Shown: one piece after another, positions 40,660 to 49,536 of the stretch | How the letters are laid out: the number at the start of each line of letters is the position of its first letter | Position numbering within the stretch: position 1 is the first letter of the stretch | Source: CALJXB01 sp965225935 | GTDB lineage: Bacteria; Pseudomonadota; Alphaproteobacteria; Kiloniellales; JAKSDN01 | Length of the DNA: 64,000 bases | Direction: 5' to 3' | NCBI GenBank assembly: GCA_965225935.1 | Contig: CBDDCC010000023.1 | Location: forward strand, 1 to 64,000 | Position numbers and translations under genes: made by a program | Notes under the pieces: model-generated | The model's input: the letters and a program-made list of their open reading frames with translations, nothing else | Told to the model about the DNA's origin: nothing | The model's database searches: none

Positions 40660-43544
40660 GTGACATCCCCCTCCCGCAGTTGGGACGCAGAGCGGCCCAT
40701 CACCATGACAAGGATGTATAGCCCGACGCCGCCGAGACACCAAATGCCGACGGCCGCGATGGCGCCGGGATAGCCGAGCACCGCGACCGACAGGGCGACC
40801 AGCAGGAGGCCCAGAATGCTGCCGCCGCGCTCCAGTGTCCGCAGGGCGCCCAGCACCGCGTCGGGGCCGAGACGGGCGAGGTCGTTCTCGGCGATCGCCA
40901 TGGCGACGGAAACCTGAGGGCCCCGGATCATGCCGTGGGCCACGCCGACCAGCAGGACCGTGAGAACGACGGAGACCTGCGTCGGCCAGAGCAAGGGCAG
41001 GAACAGCGCGAGCCCGCCGACTGCCGCGCCGGCCGCGGCCACGATGGCCGGTTCGATCCGCCTGTCGGTGAGGCGCGCCACCCCCGGGCTGGCGAAGGCA
41101 ATCGCCAGAAAATAGAGCATCAGCGTCCGGCCGATCTCCGACGCGCTGGCGCCGAGCTGGTTCATGTAGAGCGCGACCAGGTAGGAGATGAAGGCCTGGA
41201 GCACCACGTTCATGGGAATCGCGATGCCGAGCACCAGGGCCGCGAAGCGAAGGTTACCGAGTGGCCGCCAGATGTTCGGGAAGCGCGGCGCCAGCGGGAC
41301 GCCGTCCCCCTGTCCCGCGTCCGACCCCTCCCGCTCCCGGCGCGAGACCAGCTGAAGCACCAGCAGCAGCGCGGCCAGGACCAGGCCGGCGCAGACCACG
41401 AAGACCCAGGACTGTCCCAGGCGGTCGGCCAGTATGCCGCCCAGCGCCACGCCGCAGAAGGTGCCGGCGAACCAGACCGCGGAGAAGATCCCGAGCGAGC
41501 GGTTCCGCTGGTCCCGCGGGACCACGTCCAGCACATAGTCCTGGCAGGCCAGGGTGACGATGCCGAAGCCGGCGCCCGCCAGGGTGCGAAACAGCACGAT
41601 CTCCGCGACGTTCGTCGCGTTGAACAGACCGAGTTGCGCGAACAGGGTCGGCACCATGGCCGCGATGAGCAGGCTCCGGGATCCGAAGCGCCTGGCGAGC
41701 GGCCGAGCGAAGGGCGAGGCGAAGAGGATCGCCAGCAGGTAGCCCGCGAGCGGCAGGCTGATGACCACACCCAGGTCGAGCCAGGGCCAGGGGTTGTCCG
41801 CCGCCCTGGTGAAGAGCGGGAAGAAGGAAAGCGGCAGCTCGTCCGCGAGGGCGAAGAGAAAAAGCGGCAGGCGGATATCGCTCAGATAGGCGAAGGAGAG
41901 CAGCCTCGGCCGGGCGCGGGAAAGACCATAACGTTCCTGCAAGGCGGCGAGGCCGCCGTCCGCCCCGCCTGCCGAGGCGCCCTTGGCCGCCACATAGGCG
42001 GCCGCGAACATGAGGTGGAGCCGCTCGGCGCGCTCGGAGAGTAGGGCGCCCAGCCGGTCGATCACGTTCCGGCCTCTTGCGGCGATGCGCATGGAGAAGT
42101 CGCCCGCCGCCTGCAGGTCGACCAGGTGATGGAGCCGGTTGAAGGCGCCCGTCAGCGAGGTGCTCATGAGCACGACCAGCACCTCGTAGGCCAGCATGAT
42201 GGTGACCAGCGCCACCACGCCCAGGTCGAGGAAGACGTCCTGGAACTCGTTGGCGATGAAGGCCGGATCGATGTCGATGATGATGTAGCCGATCTCCTCG
42301 CCGCCGTAGACGATGGGGTGGGTCAGCACGTCCTTGCGGGCGCGCGGTGGGGCGAGATAGGGATCGACGCGGCTACCCGCCTCCAGGATGATGCGGCCGG
42401 TGGCGACGGCGATGTAGGCGACCTCGGGCAGCTCGCTCAGGAGCGCGCCGAAATAGCGCTCGGCGCCGACCAGTTCCTGCAGCGGCACCCCGGCGCTCAC
42501 GGCGCGCTGGACGTTGGCGCTGACGATGGTGCCGATCAGGCCCGTCCGGCTCGCAAGTTCCGGCTCGATGGAGCGGTTGACGGCACGCAGCGTCAAGGCG
42601 CCCAGGACCAATGCGGCGGTGAGGATCAGGGCCGCGGCCCAGGGCGTGAGCTGGCGCGCCACCAGCCGCGCCAGCGAGGTCTCCGGCACCGATTCAACGG
42701 CGAGAGAGCCGCCCGGCTCCTGGAGGGTCCCGGCGGCGGACGGCTCGCTCGCCTGGCCGCCCAGCGCTTCCAGCTCCGCGGTGGCCCTGTCGTAGCTCTC
42801 GTTCGCTTGGGCGAATTTGGCCTCCAGATCCTCGATCTCCTGGCGCAGGAAGCCGAGCTTGGCGGCCTTCGCATCGTGCCCGCCCGGCGTCCGTCCGCCA
42901 CCCGGCTTTGTTCCCTCCCGCAGCGACTTCAGCAGGTGCTGAAGCCGGTTCAGGCCATTGATGGCGCCGGCCAGCCGCAAGCGCAGGATCAGGAAGGCGA
43001 TAGCGGAGAAGACCACCAGCAGTCCGCCCGCCAGAATGGCCGTCCGCACGGCCATGTCGCGTCTCAGGGTGTCGAAATCTCCCTTGGGATAGATCACCAC
43101 GACGCCGCCGACCTTTTGGCCACCGCGGTTGGTGACCGTGTAGCCGCTGTCGAGGTCGTCTGCGGTCTCGACGCTCCAGGCCCTGCCCTCTGCCAGCTGC
43201 TGGGCGCGCAGGACCTCGCGCGAGACGCTGCCGGGCTTCTCGGCGTCGCTCGAGTAGACGACGATCCCCGAGGGATTGAAGACGTGGATCGCCGTGATCG
43301 TCGGATCGATCTCCAGACCGTGCGCCAGGACCCGATCGGCGTTGCGCATCATGGAGAGCGGCAGGCCGAGATCGACGACGGAACGGAACGAGGCGGCCGT
43401 CGTCTGGGCCACCACCGTCAGGCGCTGGCGGATCAGGTCGGAGAGGATGGCGTTGTGCTGCAGCACCGCCAGGGTGGCGAGCACGCCGAGGACCACGGCG
43501 ATGACGACCGTGAACGCCAGCCAGCTCCGCCACAGGATGGACAC
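40656..43544 (-). CDS. Dual periplasmic-sensor / HAMP-like / MFS transporter fusion
   Basis: A 962-residue membrane protein with an unusual order of parts. TM1 (about 6-30) and TM2 (about 167-190) flank a periplasmic sensor-like region, followed by a HAMP-like segment and a coiled coil (RQEIEDLEAKFAQANESYDR). TM3 (about 295-320) and TM4 (about 442-470) flank a second sensor-like region, followed by another HAMP-like segment (FNRLHHLVDLQAAGDFSMRI). From about residue 555 to the end there are some 12 helices of a major facilitator transporter, with the loop motif SPFARPLARRFGSRSLLIAA. I see no kinase, cyclase or methyl-accepting domain. The start is a GTG at 43544, with GGAAG seven bases upstream; an in-frame TTG at 43562 is less likely. 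Downstream it is coupled to a periplasmic binding protein. The transported compound is unknown. Confidence 0.85.
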   Translation of the reverse strand: MSILWRSWLAFTVVIAVVLGVLATLAVLQHNAILSDLIRQRLTVVAQTTAASFRSVVDLGLPLSMMRNADRVLAHGLEIDPTITAIHVFNPSGIVVYSSDAEKPGSVSREVLRAQQLAEGRAWSVETADDLDSGYTVTNRGGQKVGGVVVIYPKGDFDTLRRDMAVRTAILAGGLLVVFSAIAFLILRLRLAGAINGLNRLQHLLKSLREGTKPGGGRTPGGHDAKAAKLGFLRQEIEDLEAKFAQANESYDRATAELEALGGQASEPSAAGTLQEPGGSLAVESVPETSLARLVARQLTPWAAALILTAALVLGALTLRAVNRSIEPELASRTGLIGTIVSANVQRAVSAGVPLQELVGAERYFGALLSELPEVAYIAVATGRIILEAGSRVDPYLAPPRARKDVLTHPIVYGGEEIGYIIIDIDPAFIANEFQDVFLDLGVVALVTIMLAYEVLVVLMSTSLTGAFNRLHHLVDLQAAGDFSMRIAARGRNVIDRLGALLSERAERLHLMFAAAYVAAKGASAGGADGGLAALQERYGLSRARPRLLSFAYLSDIRLPLFLFALADELPLSFFPLFTRAADNPWPWLDLGVVISLPLAGYLLAILFASPFARPLARRFGSRSLLIAAMVPTLFAQLGLFNATNVAEIVLFRTLAGAGFGIVTLACQDYVLDVVPRDQRNRSLGIFSAVWFAGTFCGVALGGILADRLGQSWVFVVCAGLVLAALLLVLQLVSRREREGSDAGQGDGVPLAPRFPNIWRPLGNLRFAALVLGIAIPMNVVLQAFISYLVALYMNQLGASASEIGRTLMLYFLAIAFASPGVARLTDRRIEPAIVAAAGAAVGGLALFLPLLWPTQVSVVLTVLLVGVAHGMIRGPQVSVAMAIAENDLARLGPDAVLGALRTLERGGSILGLLLVALSVAVLGYPGAIAAVGIWCLGGVGLYILVMVMGRSASQLREGDVT

Positions 43545-43657
43545 GCGGACACTTCCCCCCAAACCCCCGCGCGAAGTCTAGACGGTTCGGACAATCCTTG
43601 GCCAGCGCTCCCGGAACAGCGGGAGCGGCCCCAAGAAGGAGGGTGCGGCCCCTGGTT

Positions 43658-44644
43658 CTAGCGGCTCTTGCGGCGGTGGCTGTGGCGCCCCTCGACCCAC
43701 TTGCGGTCGGCGGCGGTCTCTTCGGACTTCCCGACCGGCGCCTCGCCCTTTGGCGCTGCCGTCAGGTGCTCGCCGTCGATGCCGGCGCGCGAGCCGCGGC
43801 CGGGCGTGGCGAGAGCGCCGAGGGAGCGGAGGTAGGCGGATTCGAAGACCTCGGGCCGGTAGACCTGGAAGTCGACCGCCCGGTCGCGGAAGGACTTCAG
43901 CGGCTGGCCCAAGTGGCGCAGGCCCACCTCGCGCTGGCGGCGCACCAGGTCGAAATCGATCTCGATGGGGATCATGGCCGGCTCGGCGCCCGCCTGGTAG
44001 AGGGTGGTGCCCGCCGGGTCGACCACGCCGGAGCGGCCGTTGCCGCCGGCGCCCAGACCGTTGATGTCGAAGACGTAGCACTGGAACATGGCGGCAGTGG
44101 CGCGGGCGATGCTGAGCTCCACATCGCGCTCGATAGTGCCGGTCAGCACCGGGTGCAGCAGCACCTCGACCCCCATGGAGGTCAGGGTCCGCGTGGTCTC
44201 CGGGAACCAGATGTCATAGCAGATCGTAAGCCCGAAGCGCCCCGCCCCCGGCACGTCGAAGACCAGGAAGTCGCGTCCCGGACTGATGCCTTGCTCGTAG
44301 GGATAGAAGGGAAACATCTTGCGGTAGCGCCCGACCAGCTCGCCGGAGGGGTTGATGACCGAGGCGGTGTTGTAGATGCCCTCCTCGCTGCGCTCGAACA
44401 TGGAGCCCGGGATCAGCCAGATGCCGTGGCGGGCGGCGGCCTCCTGGAAGCCCTCCTCGTCGGCGTTGGGGAAGGCCTGAGCGTTTTTCGGCGAGGGGCC
44501 GTAGGGTGCCAGCTCGCTGAACAGCACCATCTGGACCCAGGGGTAGATGCCCATCAGCACGTCGAGCTGATGGTGCATGGCGCGGACGTTCTCCGAGGCG
44601 CCGGCGACGTGCATCTGCACGCCGGCGATGGCGAAGGGAGTCAT
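43658..44644 (-). CDS. Carbon-nitrogen hydrolase (nitrilase superfamily)
   Basis: A 328-residue cytosolic hydrolase. The Glu-Lys-Cys catalytic triad can be placed: FSELAPYG (Glu), GRYRKMFPFYPYEQG (Lys) and LTICYDIWFPE (Cys). Family members hydrolyse amides, N-carbamoyl compounds or nitriles. The tail after about residue 285 is Lys/Arg/Glu-rich and outside the conserved fold. It lies 113 bases upstream of the sensor-MFS gene on the same strand and downstream of gabT. An amidase acting on a compound imported or sensed by that system is a possible link, but this is inference from position only. Confidence 0.88.
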   Translation of the reverse strand: MTPFAIAGVQMHVAGASENVRAMHHQLDVLMGIYPWVQMVLFSELAPYGPSPKNAQAFPNADEEGFQEAAARHGIWLIPGSMFERSEEGIYNTASVINPSGELVGRYRKMFPFYPYEQGISPGRDFLVFDVPGAGRFGLTICYDIWFPETTRTLTSMGVEVLLHPVLTGTIERDVELSIARATAAMFQCYVFDINGLGAGGNGRSGVVDPAGTTLYQAGAEPAMIPIEIDFDLVRRQREVGLRHLGQPLKSFRDRAVDFQVYRPEVFESAYLRSLGALATPGRGSRAGIDGEHLTAAPKGEAPVGKSEETAADRKWVEGRHSHRRKSR

Positions 44645-44670
44645 GCAATACCCATGATCTGTTGCGACGG

Positions 44671-44732
44671 TTAAGGCGTTGGGGCCGCCTGAGGCTTCGA
44701 AGTCCGAAGCATCTACGGCCCCAAGCCTTTAA
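44671..44732. repeat. Nested 62-base palindrome between gabT and the nitrilase gene
   Basis: Outer arms TTAAGGC (44671-44677) and GCCTTTAA (44725-44732), middle arms TTGGGGCCG (44679-44687) and CGGCCCCAA (44716-44724, perfect) and an inner hairpin GCTTCG-AAGTC-CGAAGC (44694-44710) are nested in one structure. It lies in a 250-base gap, about 27 bases upstream of the nitrilase start. It could be a terminator for gabT, an operator or a dispersed repeat. Confidence 0.65.
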
Positions 44733-44894
44733 GGAACATGAAAGCCGCCGATCAGTTCCTTTGCTGCTATCACGGTCCCGGCCCGCTCCCCCACCGGATC
44801 ACTCACGGAATCGTATGCTATGGGTAGCCGGGTGGGGGCGCCGAAGGCGGGCGCTACGCGCGGGCCGGTGCGATTCGCGTAAGCGGATAACCTA

Positions 44895-46184
44895 CTAGGT
44901 GTTCCCGGCAAGCTCCACCATCGAGCTCTCGATGATGTCGAGCCCCTCGTCGACGATCTCGTCGGAGGCAGTCAGCGGCACCAGGATGCGCACCGTGTTG
45001 CCGAAGACGCCGCAGGACAGCAGCACCAGGCCGTTCTCCTCGGCCTTGGCGATCAGCGCCTTGGTCGCCTCGGGGTCCGGCTCGTGAGTGCCCCGGTCGG
45101 TCACCAGCTCGAAGGCCACCATGGCGCCGAGGCCTCGGACATCGCCGATGCGCAGCATGTCGTTGCGCTTCTTCCACTGCTCGATCCGCGCCTTGATCTT
45201 GTTGCCGAGGGCCAGGCTGCGGTCGCACAGCTTCTCCTCCTCGATGACGTCGAGGACGGCGAGGCCGGCCGCGCAGCCCAGCGGGCTGCCGCCGTAGGTG
45301 CTGCCGAGCCCGCCCGGGTCCGGCGCGTCCATGATCTCGGCGCGCCCCGAGATGGCCGAGAGCGGGAAGCCGCCGGCCAAGGACTTGGCCATGGTGATCA
45401 TGTCGGGCTCGACGCCGTAGTGCTCGACAGCGAAATACTTGCCGGTGCGCGCGAAGCCGGTCTGCACTTCGTCGACGATCAAGAGAATGCCGTGCTCGTC
45501 GCAGATCTCGCGCAGCGCTTTCATGAAGCCCTCGGGCGCCACGTAGAAGCCGCCCTCGCCCTGCACCGGCTCGACGATGATGGCCGCCACCCGGCTCGGC
45601 TCCACGTCGGTTTTGAACAGCCAGTGGAGTGCCGAGAGGCTCTGCGCCTCGCTGATGCCGTGGTGCTCGATGGGGAAGGGCGCGTGGAAGATCTCGCCCG
45701 GGAAGGGCCCGAACTTGGCCTTGTAGGGCAGGATCTTGCCGGTCAGGCCCATGGTCAGCAGCGAGCGGCCGTGGAAGCCGCCATTGAAGGCGATGATGGC
45801 GCTGCGCCCGGTGTAGGCGCGGGCGATCTTGACCGCGTTCTCCACCGCCTCGGCGCCGGAGTTCATGAAAAGCGTCTTGGCGTCGGGGATCGGCACCAGC
45901 TCGTTCAGGCGCTCGGCCAGCTCAATGTAGCCGTCGTAGGCCATGACCTGGAAGGCCGTGTGGGTGAAGCGCTTCTCCTGCTCGGCCACGGCGGCCATCA
46001 CCTTGGGGTGGCGGTGGCCGGTGTTGAGCACCGCGATGCCGCCGGCGAAGTCCACGTAGCGCCGGCCGTCGACGTCCCAGATCTCGGCATTGTCGGCCCG
46101 GTCGGCGAAGACCCCGGTCAAGGAGGCGATGCCGCGCGGGATCGCCGCGGCGCGCCGAGTCTGAAGCTCGGAATTGCTGGTCAT
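44895..46184 (-). CDS. gabT: 4-aminobutyrate-2-oxoglutarate aminotransferase
   Basis: A 429-residue class III PLP aminotransferase that moves the amino group of GABA to 2-oxoglutarate, giving succinic semialdehyde. Visible are FAGGIAVLNTGHRHPKV, the cofactor-binding SGAEAVENAVKIAR, IVDEVQTGFARTGK with the conserved Asp, and the PLP lysine in TMAKSLAGGFPLSA. The sequence is close to standard GabT, so GABA (or the related 5-aminovalerate) is the best substrate call. No succinate-semialdehyde dehydrogenase is adjacent. A 250-base gap with a large palindrome separates it from the next leftward gene. Confidence 0.93.
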   Translation of the reverse strand: MTSNSELQTRRAAAIPRGIASLTGVFADRADNAEIWDVDGRRYVDFAGGIAVLNTGHRHPKVMAAVAEQEKRFTHTAFQVMAYDGYIELAERLNELVPIPDAKTLFMNSGAEAVENAVKIARAYTGRSAIIAFNGGFHGRSLLTMGLTGKILPYKAKFGPFPGEIFHAPFPIEHHGISEAQSLSALHWLFKTDVEPSRVAAIIVEPVQGEGGFYVAPEGFMKALREICDEHGILLIVDEVQTGFARTGKYFAVEHYGVEPDMITMAKSLAGGFPLSAISGRAEIMDAPDPGGLGSTYGGSPLGCAAGLAVLDVIEEEKLCDRSLALGNKIKARIEQWKKRNDMLRIGDVRGLGAMVAFELVTDRGTHEPDPEATKALIAKAEENGLVLLSCGVFGNTVRILVPLTASDEIVDEGLDIIESSMVELAGNT

Positions 46185-46460
46185 ATCAATCGTTCCCTGT
46201 GCTCTGTCCGCTGCGCCGCCCTATCGATCCATCTCCGGGCGCCAGCGGCTCCGAACCTACTCTCAGTGACCGGGCGAAGCCAAGCCCTTCCCGACCGCCG
46301 TTTCGGCAGCCATGAAACGCAACGGAATTTGCCGTGGAGCCGTCGCCTCGGGCGTCCCGGCCTGGGGCCGCAGGCGTAAGCCTCTTCTTAACCCACCGGG
46401 GCTTACCCTCGGCTGTGGCCCTCCGCCGGGGGCCCGCAAAGCGAGAAACGGATCGCCATC

Positions 46461-46832
46461 ATGCAACAGGATTTACAGATCCAGGCCTCGGGCGCGGCCG
46501 TGGCTCCCTCGGACGGGGGACCCCTCGCCAGCGACGCGCCGGCCGGGGCGGAAGTCGCCGCGCCGGCCAAGAGCGAATCCTGGGCCGGCAATCACGCGAT
46601 CAACCTTCGCCTGACCCTGCCGACGCCGTTCGGGCGCTACTACGTGACGCTGCTGACCGGCAAGGAACGCCGCAGCCCCCAGCGCCAAGAGGTCGAGCGC
46701 CGCAAGCATCCGCTGGTCACCACCGCCAACCTGGCCTTCCTGGCCACCCTCGGCATCGTGACCGGCCTGGCGCTGTTCGCCGTCATCCAGTTCGCCGCCC
46801 GCTTCGCGCTGGAGCGGGCCGGCATGATCTGA
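46461..46832 (+). CDS. Conserved small membrane protein of unknown function
   Basis: A 123-residue protein. The first 45 residues are Ala/Gly/Ser/Pro-rich and look disordered. A basic central block follows (TLPTPFGRYYVTLLTGKERR, then SPQRQEVERRKHPL). A single hydrophobic helix (ANLAFLATLGIVTGLALFAVI) lies near the C-terminus. The likely topology is N-terminus in the cytosol with one membrane anchor. I recall similar proteins in other Rhodospirillales, but no function is known to me. It has its own upstream gap of 276 bases and no obvious partner. Confidence 0.75.
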   Translation: MQQDLQIQASGAAVAPSDGGPLASDAPAGAEVAAPAKSESWAGNHAINLRLTLPTPFGRYYVTLLTGKERRSPQRQEVERRKHPLVTTANLAFLATLGIVTGLALFAVIQFAARFALERAGMI

Positions 46833-47082
46833 CCGGCCACGGCCCTCGCGCCAGCTCCATCCCAGGCCCGACCAGTTGGGCGAATTCGGGACAGTTCCGG
46901 CGGCGCCCCCTTGCGCGTTCGCGGGGCCTCGCCAGTCCGGCGGGACACCAATTAACGCGTGTAAATCATAGATCCTAGGCAAATCTAAACCTTCCCATGT
47001 TTAAGTCTTTTTTTAGGCACTTGCCGCCGTCGAGGATCTCGACGACGCGGACGAAGTGCCGGCCAGCGAAAGGGTCGCCCCG

Positions 47083-47571
47083 ATGGTAAGAGACCGCGAC
47101 TCCGAGGACAGCAGCGCCGCCCGGCCCGCTCCGCGCCGGACGCGGCGGCTGTGGCATCGATCGCTCCGCAGCGCGCAAAGCCTCGGACAGTCCGAGGGCG
47201 GCGCCACCGCGGTCGAGTTCGCCTTTGTCGCCCCGGTCCTGATCATGATCGTGACCGGCATCATCCAGTTCGGCGCCATCTTCTTCCTGCAGGGCAACAT
47301 GTCGAACGCGGCGCGAGAGGCGGCGCGGGCGCTCGCCGTCGGCTCCATCGAGACCACCAACGAGGCCGAGACCTTCGTCGACGGCAGGCTGGTCAACTGG
47401 GGCGTGGAGTTCAACGTCGCCACCGAGTTTCCCGATCCGGACGACCCGACCGACACGGACTTCACGGTGGTGATCACAGCACCCCTCTCGGAGGCCGCGA
47501 TCTTCGACTACCTGGGGGTCTTCGAAGGCGGCACCCTGCGCGCCTCCGCCTCCATGCGCGGCGAGTCCTGA
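47083..47571 (+). CDS. TadE-like pilus assembly protein
   Basis: A 162-residue protein with a TadE domain: a Gly-rich processing-like site and membrane helix (GGATAVEFAFVAPVLIMIVT), then FFLQGNMSNAAREAARALAVG. TadE proteins are pseudopilins of the tight-adherence (Flp) pilus system, processed by a prepilin peptidase. I chose the ATG at 47083, with AAAGGG about nine bases upstream; a GTG at 47056 would add nine residues. No other tad or flp gene is near, so it is an orphan here. It ends at a hairpin terminator shared with the convergent enoyl-CoA hydratase gene. Confidence 0.85.
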   Translation: MVRDRDSEDSSAARPAPRRTRRLWHRSLRSAQSLGQSEGGATAVEFAFVAPVLIMIVTGIIQFGAIFFLQGNMSNAAREAARALAVGSIETTNEAETFVDGRLVNWGVEFNVATEFPDPDDPTDTDFTVVITAPLSEAAIFDYLGVFEGGTLRASASMRGES

Positions 47572-47575
47572 GCCT

Positions 47576-47604
47576 GCGGGACCCCGAGGGGTCCGCTCTT
47601 CTTT
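47576..47604. terminator. Terminator between TadE-like and enoyl-CoA hydratase genes
   Basis: GGACCCC (47579-47585) and GGGGTCC (47588-47594) form a tight stem, extended by GCG/CGC, followed by TCTTCTTT on the plus strand. It lies in the 37-base gap between convergent stops, so it mainly serves the TadE-like gene and may act in both directions. Confidence 0.65.
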
Positions 47605-47608
47605 CCAG

Positions 47609-48364
47609 CTACTTGCGCCGGTCCGAGACGAAGCGGTCCAGGTTGGACCTGGTCTCCGCGTTGGCGGCGTTGAGGGCGTCGAACTCCTGCTCGCGGGCGA
47701 GCGCCGACTCGAAGTCGGAGTCCCAGGCCGCGTCGAGGGCCCGCTTGATGAGGCCGAGGCCGAGACGCGGACAGGCAGCCAGGCGCCCCGCCGTCTCGGC
47801 GACGCCCTCCAACAGGGCCTCGTCGTCGAGGACGGCGCTCACCAGGCCGATGCGCTCGGCCGCCTCGGCGTCCAGGCTGCGGCAGGTCAGCAGCAGGTCG
47901 AGGGCGCGCGCCTGGCCAACAATCCGGGGCAGCAGGTAGGTGAGCCCGCCCGTCGGGCTGAAGCCGTGCTCGGCGTCCGGCAGACGGAAGCTGGCCGAGC
48001 GCCCGGCCAGGCGCAGGTCGCACATGAGCGCGATCTCGAAGCCGCCGCCGATGGCATAGCCGTTGACCGCCGCCAGAATCGGCTTGCCTATCGCGCGCAT
48101 GGTGCGGGAGAGGTCCTGGTAGACCTCGGCCTGGCGCGCGAAGTCGCCGGCGCTCATGCCGGTCATGGCCTTGATGTCGGCGCCGGCGCTGAAGGCGCGG
48201 CCGGTCCCGGTCAGCACCAGCACCGCCACCGCCTCGTCCTCGGCCGTCCCGCGGACGGCGGCCAGCAGCTCCTCCAGGTGCGGCAGGTCGAGGGCGTTCA
48301 GCACCTCCGGCCGGTCGATGGTCAGCCAGGCGACGGCGTCCTTGGTCTCCAGGCGGATCGGCAT
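47609..48364 (-). CDS. Enoyl-CoA hydratase/isomerase family protein
   Basis: A 251-residue crotonase-fold protein. The oxyanion-hole motifs are FSAGADIKAM (near residue 58) and NGYAIGGGFEIALMCDLR (near residue 100). The later segment is DAEHGFSPTGGLTYLLPRIVG instead of the usual PGAGGTQRL, so the catalytic acid arrangement, and hence hydratase versus isomerase or other crotonase activity, is uncertain. The start at 48364 has GGAGG seven bases upstream. It lies 50 bases downstream of the C45 hydrolase gene on the same strand and could be the last gene of that cluster. Confidence 0.9.
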   Translation of the reverse strand: MPIRLETKDAVAWLTIDRPEVLNALDLPHLEELLAAVRGTAEDEAVAVLVLTGTGRAFSAGADIKAMTGMSAGDFARQAEVYQDLSRTMRAIGKPILAAVNGYAIGGGFEIALMCDLRLAGRSASFRLPDAEHGFSPTGGLTYLLPRIVGQARALDLLLTCRSLDAEAAERIGLVSAVLDDEALLEGVAETAGRLAACPRLGLGLIKRALDAAWDSDFESALAREQEFDALNAANAETRSNLDRFVSDRRK

Positions 48365-48414
48365 ATAGGGCCTCCGGGCTCGCTGTTGGCGCAGGGTCGG
48401 CCGCAGCCCCCGCC

Positions 48415-49416
48415 TCAGGCCTCCGGGCCGGCGGCGAGGGCGGGCTCGGGGTAGAAGCGCTGGCGGCGCTCGCCTTCCTCGAACCGGGCGATCGACTGCT
48501 CCCAGGCGCCGTCGGGCCAGAGGAAGCGGGCGGCCTGGCGCTGGGGCCAGTAGACCGAGGTGTAGAGGGTGCCGAAGCCCCGGCCGTAGGCGGTGGTGTA
48601 GAGGGGCGGCCGGTGGAAGCAGGCGATCAGGCGCTCGGGCGTCATGCCCTTCTCGCGCAGCCGGAAGAAGAGGAAGCGCTCGCGCTCCAGGGTCGCCGTC
48701 GCCCGGGCGTAGGTGTGCCAGTCGATGTAGGTCTGGTGGTTGGCGGCGATCGGGATCTCGCGCAGCTTGGTCTCCCGGTCGGGCGAGGCCAGCGCCGTCA
48801 GGAAGCGGCCCTTGGCGTCCACCATGGTCACGTTGTAGGCCATGTGGACGGGCACCCGGCGCATCACCTCGCCGGCCTCCTCGGCCGTCGAGCAGAACTC
48901 CAGGATGTAGCGCAGCACCAGCGGGATGCCGAAGCCGTCGCCCACCACCTTGCGGCCGCCGAAGGTCAGACTGACGGCGAGGCCCGCTTCGTTGATGCCG
49001 TCGAGCACGCCCCAGAGGCAGTCGACCATGGCCAGCACCGCCCGGCCGTTCCAGCGGCTGAGCAGGATGAGGCCCTCGCAGAGCGCCGGGCTGTAGTCGT
49101 AATTGCGCGCCAGCATGGGCTCATCGCCCGGCCAGACCACCTGGCTGCAGCCGGTCAAGTAGGCCGGCGGCCGGTAGAGGTTGAGGAAGCGCGCCTCGAG
49201 ATCGAGGCCGCCCGAGAGCTCGCAGAGCCGCTCGTAGGTCGCCACCAGCTCGGGCATGTGGCGCTTCAGCTTGCGCCGGCCCTCGAGATAGGTCGGCCGC
49301 TCCTCGATGCCCTCGCTCAAGAACCAGTTGCGGTAGGCCGGCCAATGGGCGTGGAACAGGGCCTGCCATTTTTCGCCGGCCTGCTCCTCACGCACCGCCC
49401 GGAACAGAAGCTCCAT
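48415..49416 (-). CDS. C45-family Ntn hydrolase / acyltransferase-like protein
   Basis: A 333-residue protein related to acyl-CoA:6-aminopenicillanate acyltransferase (peptidase family C45). The hallmark is TGCSQVVW followed by MLARNYDYSP: Cys90 would become the N-terminal nucleophile after self-cleavage between Gly89 and Cys90. WGVLDGINEAGLAVSLTF and AANHQTYIDW are further family segments. It is cytosolic, with no signal peptide. Such enzymes hydrolyse or form amide bonds. It is the third gene of a leftward set (amino-acid decarboxylase, ATP-grasp ligase, this gene), which suggests trimming or transfer on an amide made by the ATP-grasp enzyme. Confidence 0.82.
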   Translation of the reverse strand: MELLFRAVREEQAGEKWQALFHAHWPAYRNWFLSEGIEERPTYLEGRRKLKRHMPELVATYERLCELSGGLDLEARFLNLYRPPAYLTGCSQVVWPGDEPMLARNYDYSPALCEGLILLSRWNGRAVLAMVDCLWGVLDGINEAGLAVSLTFGGRKVVGDGFGIPLVLRYILEFCSTAEEAGEVMRRVPVHMAYNVTMVDAKGRFLTALASPDRETKLREIPIAANHQTYIDWHTYARATATLERERFLFFRLREKGMTPERLIACFHRPPLYTTAYGRGFGTLYTSVYWPQRQAARFLWPDGAWEQSIARFEEGERRQRFYPEPALAAGPEA

Positions 49417-49536
49417 CTAGGCCTACCTCGCCGCTTCGCCGCCAATCAGCGCGCCCATGATGATCATCGGCGGCGCCCTGGCAAGCGCGAAGGCGCAGCC
49501 ACGTCGGGGGCGCGTCCGGCCGCGGGCTGGCCGGCG

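Noticed and set aside
46334..46978. Overlapping open frames around the small membrane protein gene
   Set aside because: The frame at 46461-46832 has a clear membrane helix and a basic block; the others are Arg/Pro-rich shadows.
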